A stretch of DNA of 16,608 bases from Alphaproteobacteria bacterium (GCA_023269645.1 JAHFPR010000018.1:1-16608); one strand, 5' to 3'; numbered from the stretch's first letter, positions 6,403-15,571 are shown. The notes: generated by a model not told the origin, from the letters alone. Numbers and translations are program-made.

Positions 6403-7716
6403 TTATCCTTTGATCCACAGATTCCCCTCCTTGAGGGGCACGGTGTGTTTGCGGTTTTTCCATTTCGTATTGCGATCCCTGTTTTTCTCAAACGTGTGGG
6501 ATACAAACCCCGCTTCCATCGCCAACTCCCCAAGCCATTTATCAACAGGTACGTATATACCGTAAGGAGCGGAATCGCCAATCACAAAACAAAGTTCGGA
6601 GCCTTTTTTGCACACCTTGCGCAAACTATGCAATACCCTCGCAAGATCAATAAAATACGCAGCAACCATCGTATGGTAGGTTTTTTTACCCCCTTTGGAT
6701 TGCCGGATAGACGCAAGGTTTCTGCATACTGCTTCGATCTCATGATGAATCGGCTCCAGATATAGATTCAGCAGCAGCGCATCCAGATCATATTTCTCCT
6801 TCGCGGAATGTTGTGAGCACGAACATATAAGATTCCGACGAACAGCATCGTGCAAATCGCCCCAACTGGTTATCTCGCGCCAGAACGTCATCTCTAAACG
6901 GGTTGAGTCCGCGTAATCATAGTTATTAGGATAGGGCGGAGAGGTAATCACCAGATCAATGCTTTGTTCTGCAATGGATGTAATGTTTCGCGCATCTTCT
7001 TCTCTAAGCTGCAACTTGTGGGGATTGATGCTTTTTGAACAAAGCGCAATATCATTGGAAAACAGGCGTATTTTTGACAAAAAAGCCGTAAACGGATTCA
7101 AAACCCGTTTTTTACTTTTATTCGGCAATATATATTGCCATTGTGCCGTTCCCACATGGCTGCACTCTCGAAGGATGCTCGTTATAGCCAGCCACAACAA
7201 TGCCGATATTTTGTCGTCGCCTGTTGCCGTTAGCGTGTAGGCAAGGCGTAATGCCTCCAGTTGCAGCAGGTTATCAGCGGAAAAACACCGTGCAAGCAAA
7301 TCAGGACAATCATCAGCAGCGATGTTTTTATACAGTACGCCAGCCTTATCCAGCAATTGCTTGCCCGCATGAAGCAACTCATCCGACTCAATATCAATCT
7401 GGATTTTTGTCTTGGCAATGCGCGACATAAACGGGTGCGTTTCCAGGCCTATTGCCGAAGCTCCGCCTGCGCCTGCCGCAACAAGCGTTGTGCCGGAACC
7501 TGCAAACGGGTCAAGAACGCTAAATTCCAGACTCTTCCTTTTCTCCTGTACCATCTGCTTTACCCATTCGGCTGAGAATCCCGCCGAATAACGAAACCAT
7601 CTATGGACGGGTAAACTCATATTATCAATAAAGCTACCGGCCCGCGCCTGTTTAAGAGGGCTGCGCTTTACACCTAGTTCAGGAAAAAGAAAATCTTGCG
7701 TAAGAACAGTTTGCAT
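6403..7716 (-). CDS. Type II DNA (N4-cytosine/N6-adenine) methyltransferase
   Basis: The S-adenosylmethionine motif DPFAGSGTTLVAA (motif I, near residues 69-81) lies near the N-terminus, followed by AIGLETHPF. The catalytic motif IV TSPPYPNNYDYA is at about 258-269, with roughly 180 residues between them. The order I, long insert, IV resembles alpha-group amino-methyltransferases in which the target-recognition domain sits between the motifs. TSPPY is commonest in N4-cytosine enzymes, but N6-adenine cannot be excluded. The C-terminal part has ELCFVIGDSAPYGIYVPVD, a late conserved strand. The enzyme protects host DNA from the endonuclease encoded 3 nt downstream. The start chosen is ATG at 7716, preceded by GGATGAGG; a GTG at 7719 would add one residue. 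It begins 9 nt after the DUF3108 gene stop. A hand count at 7081-7140 gives about 33% GC. Confidence 0.88.
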   Translation of the reverse strand: MQTVLTQDFLFPELGVKRSPLKQARAGSFIDNMSLPVHRWFRYSAGFSAEWVKQMVQEKRKSLEFSVLDPFAGSGTTLVAAGAGGASAIGLETHPFMSRIAKTKIQIDIESDELLHAGKQLLDKAGVLYKNIAADDCPDLLARCFSADNLLQLEALRLAYTLTATGDDKISALLWLAITSILRECSHVGTAQWQYILPNKSKKRVLNPFTAFLSKIRLFSNDIALCSKSINPHKLQLREEDARNITSIAEQSIDLVITSPPYPNNYDYADSTRLEMTFWREITSWGDLHDAVRRNLICSCSQHSAKEKYDLDALLLNLYLEPIHHEIEAVCRNLASIRQSKGGKKTYHTMVAAYFIDLARVLHSLRKVCKKGSELCFVIGDSAPYGIYVPVDKWLGELAMEAGFVSHTFEKNRDRNTKWKNRKHTVPLKEGNLWIKG

Positions 7717-7725
7717 CACCTCATC

Positions 7726-8538
7726 CTATTTCACACACGCTTCCGCCGTGGCACATTCCTTCACCAGCTTTACCCAGGAAGTGCCGAAGAAGCTGGCTCC
7801 CTGCGCGCGGACGGGGATATAACGCTCCGGCGAGATATAGAGTGTCACCAGCGGCCTGGCTTTATCCCTGTCCTCCAGCTCGCTTTTGGAATAGCCCGCC
7901 ACCGCGATTTCCGTAACGCTGACCGGAATGATGCCGTCCGCCATTCTGGCCTGCACGTCAAAGCGCATATCGCTGCGGCGGCGGCCATCATACATCGGCA
8001 GGGTAAAATTTTTCCCGGCGATGTCCGGAACGCCCTTGGTGAGTTTTATCAACCGCTCACGCGCGGCGAGCACCAGTGCCAGCGGATCAAGCGCGCCCTT
8101 CTTCTGCGTGGCGGATACTTTGGCGCGTTTACCGGGGTTTTCAGGCGGGGTATTGATTTCCGCCGCGATCCTGTTTCCCTCCGCATTATAATGCAGCTTT
8201 ATATCCCGCGCTTTTTTCTTGAGCTTGAACGCGGTGTGATAGCGCACGGGCTTATAACTCTCCGCCCCGGTATAATGCAGCCGCGCACGCGTATCGCTGG
8301 CATAGCCCCCAGCGAGCGAGGCGATGCTCCCGGTGCGGATGACCACGCACATCTCGGCGGCGTTGGGATCACCTTTCGCGGGATTAAGGCTCACCTGGAA
8401 ATCGGCGATATGAATGTCGTTCCATGTCACCTCATAATAAAGCCCCAGATTTAAGGGCGCATCTTCCGCACGGCCATCCGCCATGCCGGAAAACACCAGC
8501 GCGGAACATACTATCACTGCGAACACGAGCCTGAACAT
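7726..8538 (-). CDS. Exported DUF3108-family protein
   Basis: The 270-residue protein has a clear Sec signal peptide (hydrophobic residues 4-18, likely cleavage after GRA at about 24). The mature part starts with LGLYYEVTWNDIHIADFQVSL, the beta-strand opening typical of DUF3108, then alternating strands with GSIASLAGGYASDTRARLHY and the terminal LYISPERYIPVRAQG. DUF3108 proteins are predicted periplasmic or envelope beta-rich proteins of unknown function; nothing here indicates a catalytic site. Two cysteines near the C-terminus (CATAEAC) could form a disulfide. It is the first gene of the minus-strand run and its stop is 9 nt from the methyltransferase start, so the restriction-modification genes may have inserted behind it and use its promoter. 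The 409-bp gap to fliK holds a repeat element and the divergent flagellar promoter. Confidence 0.85.
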   Translation of the reverse strand: MFRLVFAVIVCSALVFSGMADGRAEDAPLNLGLYYEVTWNDIHIADFQVSLNPAKGDPNAAEMCVVIRTGSIASLAGGYASDTRARLHYTGAESYKPVRYHTAFKLKKKARDIKLHYNAEGNRIAAEINTPPENPGKRAKVSATQKKGALDPLALVLAARERLIKLTKGVPDIAGKNFTLPMYDGRRRSDMRFDVQARMADGIIPVSVTEIAVAGYSKSELEDRDKARPLVTLYISPERYIPVRAQGASFFGTSWVKLVKECATAEACVK

Positions 8539-8587
8539 CGTTTGACCCTACCCTATTCCACAGCATAGGTAAAGAAAACGATGCTGC

Positions 8588-8748
8588 TCCGCCCCCGCCT
8601 GCGGGGGAGGCAGTAAATCCGAGCGAGTTTACTCGCCGGATTTGCGGAGGGGGTTGCTTTGGTTCCGGCAGCAAGTGCCCTCACCGGATTTCTTAGGGCT
8701 TCACGATGTTCGCCAAACGAAATCCTCCTCTCCCGCACACGGGAGAGG
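8588..8748. repeat. Multi-hairpin intergenic repeat element, copy 1
   Basis: Order of structures: a left hairpin with arms CCCCCGC/GCGGGGG (8592-8607); a central stem AAATCCG-a-GCGAGT / ACTCGC-CGGATTT (8615-8643) with a TT loop; a degenerate GGGGGTT...stem; a GGATTTC...GAAATCC stem; and a right hairpin CCTCTCCCG-caca-CGGGAGAGG (8727-8748). The same order recurs at 13355-13526 and 15661-15857. It lies between the divergent DUF3108 gene and the flagellar regulatory region. Confidence 0.85.
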
Positions 8749-8764
8749 GAAGAACGTGGCGTTC

Positions 8765-8801
8765 CCGGCAAAAATTGCCTGTCGGTGATAAAAATTGCCG
8801 G
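8765..8801. promoter_or_regulatory. Enhancer-like repeat upstream of the flagellar sigma-54 promoter
   Basis: AAAAATTGCC occurs twice, at 8770-8779 and 8790-8799, exactly 20 nt apart (two helical turns). GGCAA-aaa-TTGCC at 8767-8779 is a perfect palindrome, and outer arms CCGGCAA (8765-8771) and TTGCCGG (8795-8801) enclose the whole site. It lies about 80-110 bp upstream of the -24 box, where AAA+ activators of sigma-54 bind. By analogy with alphaproteobacterial hook operons, a FlbD-like activator is the likely ligand (inference). Confidence 0.55.
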
Positions 8802-8847
8802 ATTTTTCCTACATCCACGCCGGGGCTGCAATTCATGTTTTCTTATA

Positions 8848-8860
8848 TATCAGTATGTTA
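8848..8860 (+). promoter_or_regulatory. IHF binding site
   Basis: TATCAGTATGTTA matches the IHF consensus WATCARNNNNTTR at every defined position. It sits in an AT-rich stretch between the enhancer-like repeat and the -24/-12 promoter, the geometry needed for DNA bending to bring a remote activator to sigma-54 polymerase. Confidence 0.6.
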
Positions 8861-8877
8861 ACTGCATGATAGCACAA

Positions 8878-8893
8878 TGGCACGGTTCCTGCG
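8878..8893 (+). promoter_or_regulatory. Sigma-54 (RpoN) promoter of the fliK-flgD-flgE operon
   Basis: TGGCACG-GTTC-CTGCG places GG (8879-8880) and GC (8891-8892) exactly 10 nt apart, as sigma-54 requires; the -24 half is fully consensus and the -12 half is CTGC instead of TTGC. Transcription should start around 8904, about 44 nt before the fliK ATG. Confidence 0.82.
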
Positions 8894-8947
8894 TCATCTC
8901 TTGGGCGGGGAGTATGCCCGGCAGGAATAACAGGAAGCAAAACGCAG

Positions 8948-10378
8948 ATGACTAACGCAATAACATCGCTGGTGAATATGCAGAGTCCGGCTTCGATCGC
9001 CGGAGGCGCGGGAGTTCCGCTTGCCTCTGCTTCCGGCGCGGCTGCTTCCTGCGCGCCTGCGGATAGTGCTTCGTTTGTTTCCGTCCTCACCTCCTTAAGT
9101 GCGGGCGGTGTTGTCGGCCAGAACACAGACTTCCTCCAGCAACTCACCGCACTGGCTCAGGGACAGGATCAGAACACCGCCGCTGATAGTTTAGCCGCGC
9201 AATCCGCCACGGATGCCGCCGCCCTGGCTTCCGGCACTAATACCTCCCAATCCGCCGACCTTATGGCGACACTGATGGCACTCCGGCTGGAAACAGCCGC
9301 TGCCGACACTCCGTCCCCGCAAGGCGCGGATACGTCCGCCGCTTCATCCCAGGTGCAGGGCTTATTCGGCACGAAAGGTCTTGCAGATGACCAGCCGATA
9401 CAATCCCTGATGGCGCGTATCCCGGTTGCGGTAGTGGCTGACCCATCCGCCACGCCACAACCGCAATCCATCACTCCGGAAGCTGACGGCGCGGCGCAGG
9501 CACAGGCTCCAGGTACAGTGGAAGAGAAAGTCGCCGTTCTGCTTCAGGCGGGCAGTGCCACATCGCTGCTCGGCGATAACAGCGGCCAGAAAACGGATAC
9601 GGCGCAGCAGCACCCGCTGCTTGCCATCGCACAGCGCACGAACCCGGATGCGCTCAGCCTCTCCCCGGTATCGGATATGGGAGGCGGCGATTCCACAGGC
9701 GGCCAGGATCAGGGCGCGGCGGGCATGGGCGCACAGCCGCAACTGTTCAGCGCGTTCCACCCCGCGACCAGCGCATTTCTGTTCGGCCAGCAGATGGGCG
9801 CGGATTCGGATAACGATAACAGCAACGCGCAGCCCGGTATCGCCCCGGTGGGTTCCGGCCACAGCCACCTCGGCAGCCAGCAGATTTTCTCCACGCAGGG
9901 CATGATGCAGGCCGCCCTTCCCGCGCAGGTGGATACCTCGCTTCTGCCCGGTACGCCGATGGATCAGGTGAATGTGCGCATCGCCCAGGCGGTGAAAAAC
10001 GGTGACAGCAAAATTGACATCCAGCTCCATCCGGATAACCTGGGCAGAATCCAGGTGCAGATTGACCTCTCGATACACGGCAAGGCCAATATCTCCATCA
10101 TCGCCGACCGCACGGAAACCCTGAATGCACTGAAAAGCGATGCTAGCGGCCTGACACAGGCACTCAACGACGCGGGCATCAAAACCGATACGGGCAGCCT
10201 GCAGTTCGCCCAGCGCGATCCCTCCGGTGCGTTCGCCTTTTTCCAGCAGAACGGCGACGGCAGCAGCAACTATCCCTATCTTACCCCCGTCACAGGCAAT
10301 AACGCCGCCCTCCCCGCTGCGGATAATGCGCTCTATCGCGTGTATAACAGCGACCGCGTACTGGATATTGTAGCGTAG
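8948..10378 (+). CDS. fliK: Flagellar hook-length control protein FliK
   Basis: The 476-residue protein has a long, low-complexity, Ala/Gln/Ser/Asp-rich N-terminal part with no predicted membrane segment, as expected for the extended ruler of FliK. The C-terminal domain (about residues 335-430) carries the family block DQVNVRIAQAVKNGDSKIDI followed by LHPDNLGRIQVQI (about 360-372), matching the Flg_hook domain LxPxxLGxVxV. FliK is exported during hook growth, measures hook length and makes FlhB switch export to filament-type substrates. It is the first gene behind the sigma-54 promoter; AGGAAG precedes the ATG by about 10 nt, rather far. A run of about 45 residues after the conserved domain is rich in Asn, Gly and Pro. 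FlgD follows 22 nt later. Confidence 0.92.
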   Translation: MTNAITSLVNMQSPASIAGGAGVPLASASGAAASCAPADSASFVSVLTSLSAGGVVGQNTDFLQQLTALAQGQDQNTAADSLAAQSATDAAALASGTNTSQSADLMATLMALRLETAAADTPSPQGADTSAASSQVQGLFGTKGLADDQPIQSLMARIPVAVVADPSATPQPQSITPEADGAAQAQAPGTVEEKVAVLLQAGSATSLLGDNSGQKTDTAQQHPLLAIAQRTNPDALSLSPVSDMGGGDSTGGQDQGAAGMGAQPQLFSAFHPATSAFLFGQQMGADSDNDNSNAQPGIAPVGSGHSHLGSQQIFSTQGMMQAALPAQVDTSLLPGTPMDQVNVRIAQAVKNGDSKIDIQLHPDNLGRIQVQIDLSIHGKANISIIADRTETLNALKSDASGLTQALNDAGIKTDTGSLQFAQRDPSGAFAFFQQNGDGSSNYPYLTPVTGNNAALPAADNALYRVYNSDRVLDIVA

Positions 10379-10400
10379 CGAAAATAACAGGAGAGAACCA

Positions 10401-11171
10401 ATGACAGCAGCACCTTCAGTGATAACCCCCAAGACGACGCTGCCCGCATCGTCATCCCTCGCATCCACCAGCGGCGGAGCGGCGGCGGCCACAGCGAAAC
10501 TTGATACCAACACTTCCGCTGCGCAATTCAGCAGCGATCTCAACAGCTTCCTTAAACTGTTCGTTACGCAGCTTAAGAACCAGGATCCTCTTTCGCCGAT
10601 GGATTCCGGGCAATTCACCCAGCAAATCGCCAGTATGTCGCAGGTGGAACAGTCCATCAACTCCAACAAAAAACTCGATACGCTTATTTCTCAGGGCAGC
10701 GCGAAAGATACCAGCACACTGGTATCTTTCCTCGGAAAAGAAGTGGAATTCGAGGGGAACGACATTACGCTTGAAGCGGGAAAAAATATCAGCGTGGCGT
10801 ATAATCTGGACGCGGCGAACCCGCCGAAACAAACCTTTATCACCGTCAAAAAGGAAGACGGGACGATTGTTTTCAACGGCGTGGGCACGGTCAAGCCGGG
10901 CTTCAACATCGTGACGTGGGACGGAACGGATAACAGCGGCGCGGAAGCTCCCGCAGGGCCATATCAGGTATTCGTCACCGGCACGGACGGAAGCGGTGCG
11001 CTCACCAACATTACCCCGCAGGTAAGCGGGAAAGTCACGGGCATTGACCTCGGCTCCGCCACGCCTACCGTTATTGTCAACGGCATCGAGCTTCCGCTCG
11101 ATAAGGTAAAATTCCTGAACGAGGCCGCTGCGATCGTCCCCGCTTCCACAACAACCACATCAACTCTCTAA
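10401..11171 (+). CDS. flgD: Flagellar hook assembly (cap) protein FlgD
   Basis: The 256-residue protein caps the growing hook and guides insertion of FlgE subunits. The N-terminal 45 residues are disordered and Ala/Ser/Thr-rich (export signal region). The signature FLKLFVTQLKNQDPLSPMD is at 50-68, followed by FTQQIASMSQVEQ (72-84). The C-terminal half holds the Ig/tudor-like FlgD domains: TVKPGFNIVTWDGTDNSG (163-180), AGPYQVFVTGTDGSG and GKVTGID...VNGIELPLDKV (210-236). GGAG precedes the ATG by about 8 nt. Cotranscribed with fliK and flgE. Its coding sequence contains a perfect 12-bp hairpin at 10703-10730. Confidence 0.95.
   Translation: MTAAPSVITPKTTLPASSSLASTSGGAAAATAKLDTNTSAAQFSSDLNSFLKLFVTQLKNQDPLSPMDSGQFTQQIASMSQVEQSINSNKKLDTLISQGSAKDTSTLVSFLGKEVEFEGNDITLEAGKNISVAYNLDAANPPKQTFITVKKEDGTIVFNGVGTVKPGFNIVTWDGTDNSGAEAPAGPYQVFVTGTDGSGALTNITPQVSGKVTGIDLGSATPTVIVNGIELPLDKVKFLNEAAAIVPASTTTTSTL
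10703..10730 (+). other. Perfect 12-bp hairpin inside the flgD coding region
   Basis: The arms GAAAGATACCAG (10703-10714) and CTGGTATCTTTC (10719-10730) are exactly complementary around a CACA tetraloop. In protein it encodes part of SAKDTSTLVSFLG. No T-run follows, so it is not a terminator; it could be an mRNA processing or pausing structure. Confidence 0.7.
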
Positions 11172-11184
11172 GGAGAATGCCACC

Positions 11185-13308
11185 ATGTCCCTTACCAGTG
11201 CTCTTTTTTCCGGCGTATCGGGTCTGAATTCGCAGAGTTCCGTGCTCGGTACAATCGGCGACAACATCGCCAACGTCAGCACCGTGGGCTTCAAGGCAGG
11301 CAGCACCTCCTTCGCCTCGCTCGTCACGGGCGCGGGAACAAGCACCGCCGGTTCTGGCGTAACCGCCAGCACCCGCCTCGCCGTTGACCAGCAGGGGCTG
11401 ATCCAGAGCACGGGTATCGCCACCGACATCGCCATTTCCGGACAGGGCTTCTTCGTGGTGAAGGATAACCCCGCACCGGGGCAAGGCACGTTCCTTTACA
11501 CCCGCGCGGGTTCCTTCCGGCAGGATCAGGAGGGCAACTTCATCAATTCTTCCGGCTACGTGCTGCAGGGCTACAAGCTGGATGCCGAAGGCGGCCTTCC
11601 CGCCGCCAGCACACTGCTTACCTCGCTTTCCACGGTGAACACGCGCGACATTAACGGCCTTGCTGTTGCTACCACCAGCATCTCTCTCGGCCTGAATCTG
11701 GATGCCAGCCAGACCATCCTCACCGGCGCGGGGGATGCCCTCAAGCCTGTTTCCACCCTGAATACCGGCGTAGGATTAAGCGACGTTCTTGCACCTACCA
11801 CCGGGGAACTTGAAGATGGCGATGCCATAGACATCACCCTGGGCGACCTCACGGCGTATAGTTTCCAGTATGGCGGCCTCGCCTCCTCGGATGCTATCAG
11901 CACCACTATTCTCGGTGCAGCCACCAGTTCCGGCAAGTTTGCCTTGCTCAGCGGCGCGGGCGGCACGGGTCTTCATGATGGTGACGGCTTCAGTATCACC
12001 ACCGCATCCGGCGGTACAAAGACCTTCACCTATAACTTCGCCAATGCGGATGAAACGCTTGGAACCTTCAACAGCCTGGATACACTTGCGGCGACGATTG
12101 ATGCCTCGCCGGGCTTAAGCGCGCGCGTCGCTTCGGATGGAAAACTTTATATCGCGCCGGACGATGCCACCCAGGCCATGACCATAGCAAACCTTGCAAA
12201 TACGGGGCATTTAACCAGCCTCATCGCGGAACTTGGCGCAACTTTCATCTCTACCACCGCGCAGGCTGACCGCTTTGCCTCGCTGCAAGGGCTGAAAGAG
12301 CTGGTGAATGAAAAAGCGGGCATCACGGCCACCAGTGAAAGTGACGCGAGCGATGCTTCTCTGTCAATCACGGTGGATGATCCGCTGCAGACTGTCCTGT
12401 TCCAGGATCACACGGGGAACGGAGGCGTATTGCTTGCCGAGTTCGGCTTTCCGGCGCAAACGGCTGTGAACGTCGCAGCGGGGAATCTTACCACACCGCT
12501 GGATGCCATCTACGATACCACCGTCGGGCGCGATATGGCCTCCGGCGACATCACCCCCGCCTTCAGCCGCAATATCCGCGTGTTCGACGGCCAGGGCAAC
12601 GGGCACGATCTCATCATCAGCTTCGCTAAATCGGCCAATAATACCTGGCTGGTGGAAATGTATGCCAGCAACCTGAGCGATGTCACCGTCACCAACAGCG
12701 ACGGCCTGCTGGCCTCCGGCACGATCCGCTTCAACGGCGACGGCAGCCTGCGCCAGGTAAGTTCCTCCCTGACCACCCCCCTGCCCATCACCTGGACAAA
12801 CGGCACGGGAACCAGCGAAATCGCGCTTGAACTCGGCACGGCGGGGCAGCCTTTGGGCACGGAGGGCGCAACCACCATCGGCCTCACGAACGGCCTTAGC
12901 CAGTTCGCAGGAACCTACAACGTGCAGTTCGCCAACCAGAACGGCTCCGGTTCCGGCTTGCTGAGTTCCATCGAAATCAACGACAAGGGCTTCGTGATTG
13001 CGAACTTCACCAACGGGCAGTCGCGCAACGTGTTCCAGATTCCGCTGGCCTCCTTCCCCAATCCCAACGGCCTCTCGCCCAAAGCCGGCAACGCCTTCTC
13101 CTCAAGCGACGGTTCCGGTACATTCAGCCTTGCGCTGCCGGGCGGTTCGGGCGTGGGGGTGATCTCCACCTCGGCACTCGAAAGTGCGAATACCGACCTC
13201 GCCACCGAGCTGACCAAGATGATCGTGTCCCAGCGCGCCTTCCAGGCCAACACCAAGATCATCACCACCATCAACCAGCTGCTGGACGACTTGAACAGGG
13301 TATCGTAA
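11185..13308 (+). CDS. flgE: Flagellar hook protein FlgE (long form)
   Basis: The 707-residue protein is the structural subunit of the flagellar hook. The N-terminus MSLTSALFSGVSGLNSQSSV and DNIANVSTVGFKAG form the rod/hook signature of the D0 helix, and the C-terminus TKMIVSQRAFQANTKIITT with QLLDDLNRVS is the matching Flg_bbr_C helix. QGFFVVKD with the following FLYTRAGSFRQDQEGNFINSSGYVLQGY marks the FlgE/F/G D1 core. It is much longer than the roughly 400-residue enteric FlgE; the excess is a Ser/Thr/Gly/Asp-rich middle part (about residues 170-450), expected to form surface domains on the hook. AAGGAG overlaps the flgD stop and lies 9 nt before the ATG, so flgD and flgE are coupled. A multi-hairpin repeat follows 46 nt after the stop. 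Confidence 0.95.
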   Translation: MSLTSALFSGVSGLNSQSSVLGTIGDNIANVSTVGFKAGSTSFASLVTGAGTSTAGSGVTASTRLAVDQQGLIQSTGIATDIAISGQGFFVVKDNPAPGQGTFLYTRAGSFRQDQEGNFINSSGYVLQGYKLDAEGGLPAASTLLTSLSTVNTRDINGLAVATTSISLGLNLDASQTILTGAGDALKPVSTLNTGVGLSDVLAPTTGELEDGDAIDITLGDLTAYSFQYGGLASSDAISTTILGAATSSGKFALLSGAGGTGLHDGDGFSITTASGGTKTFTYNFANADETLGTFNSLDTLAATIDASPGLSARVASDGKLYIAPDDATQAMTIANLANTGHLTSLIAELGATFISTTAQADRFASLQGLKELVNEKAGITATSESDASDASLSITVDDPLQTVLFQDHTGNGGVLLAEFGFPAQTAVNVAAGNLTTPLDAIYDTTVGRDMASGDITPAFSRNIRVFDGQGNGHDLIISFAKSANNTWLVEMYASNLSDVTVTNSDGLLASGTIRFNGDGSLRQVSSSLTTPLPITWTNGTGTSEIALELGTAGQPLGTEGATTIGLTNGLSQFAGTYNVQFANQNGSGSGLLSSIEINDKGFVIANFTNGQSRNVFQIPLASFPNPNGLSPKAGNAFSSSDGSGTFSLALPGGSGVGVISTSALESANTDLATELTKMIVSQRAFQANTKIITTINQLLDDLNRVS

Positions 13309-13354
13309 GGAATTTTAGCCTCCGCCGCCGTCTGTAGTATGGCGTAACCCCTCT

Positions 13355-13526
13355 CCTCCCCCGCTTGCGGGGGAGGCAGAAAATCCGAGCCGTGCCGTAG
13401 CGCAAGCGAAGGCAGGCCGGATTTGTGGAGGGGGTTGCTTTCGCGGCAAGCAGGAACCCCCTACGGATTTCGTAAACTCACTACGTTCGCTAACGAAATT
13501 CTCCTCCCCCGCAAGCGGTGGAGGAG
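13355..13526. repeat. Multi-hairpin intergenic repeat element, copy 2
   Basis: Left hairpin CCTCCCCCGC-tt-GCGGGGGAGG (13355-13376) is perfect. The central stem AAATCCG/CGGATTT (13381-13387, 13418-13424) encloses GCCgTGCC pairing with GGCAGGC. A third stem pairs GGGGGTTGCTT (13430-13440) with AAGC-agg-AACCCCC (13448-13461). A fourth pairs GGATTTCGT with ACGAAATTC. The right hairpin has 12-bp arms CTCCTCCCCCGC/GCGGTGGAGGAG (13501-13526) with one mismatch. It fills the gap between the convergent flgE and ispG genes and could form a 3'-end structure for both; neither side has a T-tract. Confidence 0.88.
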
Positions 13527-13542
13527 AAAAAAGGAAAACGCC

Positions 13543-14781
<1,239 letters not shown>

Positions 14782-14789
14782 CGTAAACC

Positions 14790-15527
14790 CTACTGCACCG
14801 CCGTGTTCGCCAGCAGCTTGTTCCGATCCAGCACGAGGCCACCCTGCTGCTTCTCAAGATTTTCGAGTGAGGCCACCGGATCGCCCTCCACATACACTTC
14901 AATGGCATTTTCCGGCACGGTGCGCACGATCACCTGCCCCTGCTCCGGCGCGAAATAGGTATCGCCGGGCTGCATCGCCCGTTCCTCCAGCACTTTGCCC
15001 TGCATATCGAGCACCGTCATCTGGGCGGGGATGCTCACCACCACGGTAATATCCGAAGCCGGATTGCTGAACACCTCCACCACTTTGCGCTCATGGGGGC
15101 TTGTCGGCAAAGGTTTGGGGCGGGTGTCGCCCTGCCACAGCACATAAATCGCCACGCAGGCCACTATGGAAAAAACCACAATCCATCGGCTGGGCTTAAG
15201 CGATGTCCGGTAGGGTTCCGGAGCCATGCGCGCCGCCAATGCTTCATGTTCCTTTTCAACCGCAGGAACTCCCTCCAGCTCCTTGATGAGCACAGCGGCA
15301 TCCAGCCCCAGAAACTCCGCGTAGGTTTTGAGGTAGGCACGCTGGTAGATGCCCGCCGGGAGTTTGTCGAAATTTCCGGCCTCCATCGCCTCAAGGAATT
15401 CCTCCTTGATCTTGGTGGCCTCCACCACCGTGCCGAGCTTGAATTTCCGGCTTTTCCTGGCGTTTCTGAGCACGGCACTGATATGCTCCGCGCCCTGGTG
15501 CGCCTCTGCCATTTCTTCTTCCACCAT
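14790..15527 (-). CDS. rodZ: RodZ-like cell-shape protein (helix-turn-helix, membrane span, DUF4115)
   Basis: The 245-residue protein has the RodZ architecture. Residues 14-85 form a cytoplasmic HTH_25 domain with the hallmark KLPAGIYQRAYLKTYAEFLG (55-74). A linker precedes a single transmembrane helix at about 115-131 (WIVVFSIVACVAIYVLW), and the periplasmic C-terminal part (about 150-215) resembles DUF4115, with VSIPAQMTVLDMQGKVL and QPGDTYFAPEQGQVIVRT. RodZ links MreB filaments to the membrane for rod-shape elongation. It directly precedes ispG, as yfgA/rodZ precedes gcpE in enterobacteria. The ATG at 15527 is used; Met6 (15512) is an alternative with GGAAGAA upstream. The length is shorter than the E. 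coli protein, mainly in the periplasmic part. Confidence 0.85.
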   Translation of the reverse strand: MVEEEMAEAHQGAEHISAVLRNARKSRKFKLGTVVEATKIKEEFLEAMEAGNFDKLPAGIYQRAYLKTYAEFLGLDAAVLIKELEGVPAVEKEHEALAARMAPEPYRTSLKPSRWIVVFSIVACVAIYVLWQGDTRPKPLPTSPHERKVVEVFSNPASDITVVVSIPAQMTVLDMQGKVLEERAMQPGDTYFAPEQGQVIVRTVPENAIEVYVEGDPVASLENLEKQQGGLVLDRNKLLANTAVQ

Positions 15528-15571
15528 ATGCCATTACCCCAAAAACCTGACCGATTCTGCATGAAGAACAG

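Noticed and set aside
9362..10669. A 435-codon open frame on the minus strand opposite fliK and flgD
   Set aside because: It is antisense to two convincing flagellar genes, spans their boundary, has no recognisable domain and reflects GC-rich third positions.
13501..13526. Rho-independent terminator after flgE
   Set aside because: The hairpin is strong but is followed by A residues, not T, on the plus strand; it is better described as part of the repeat element.
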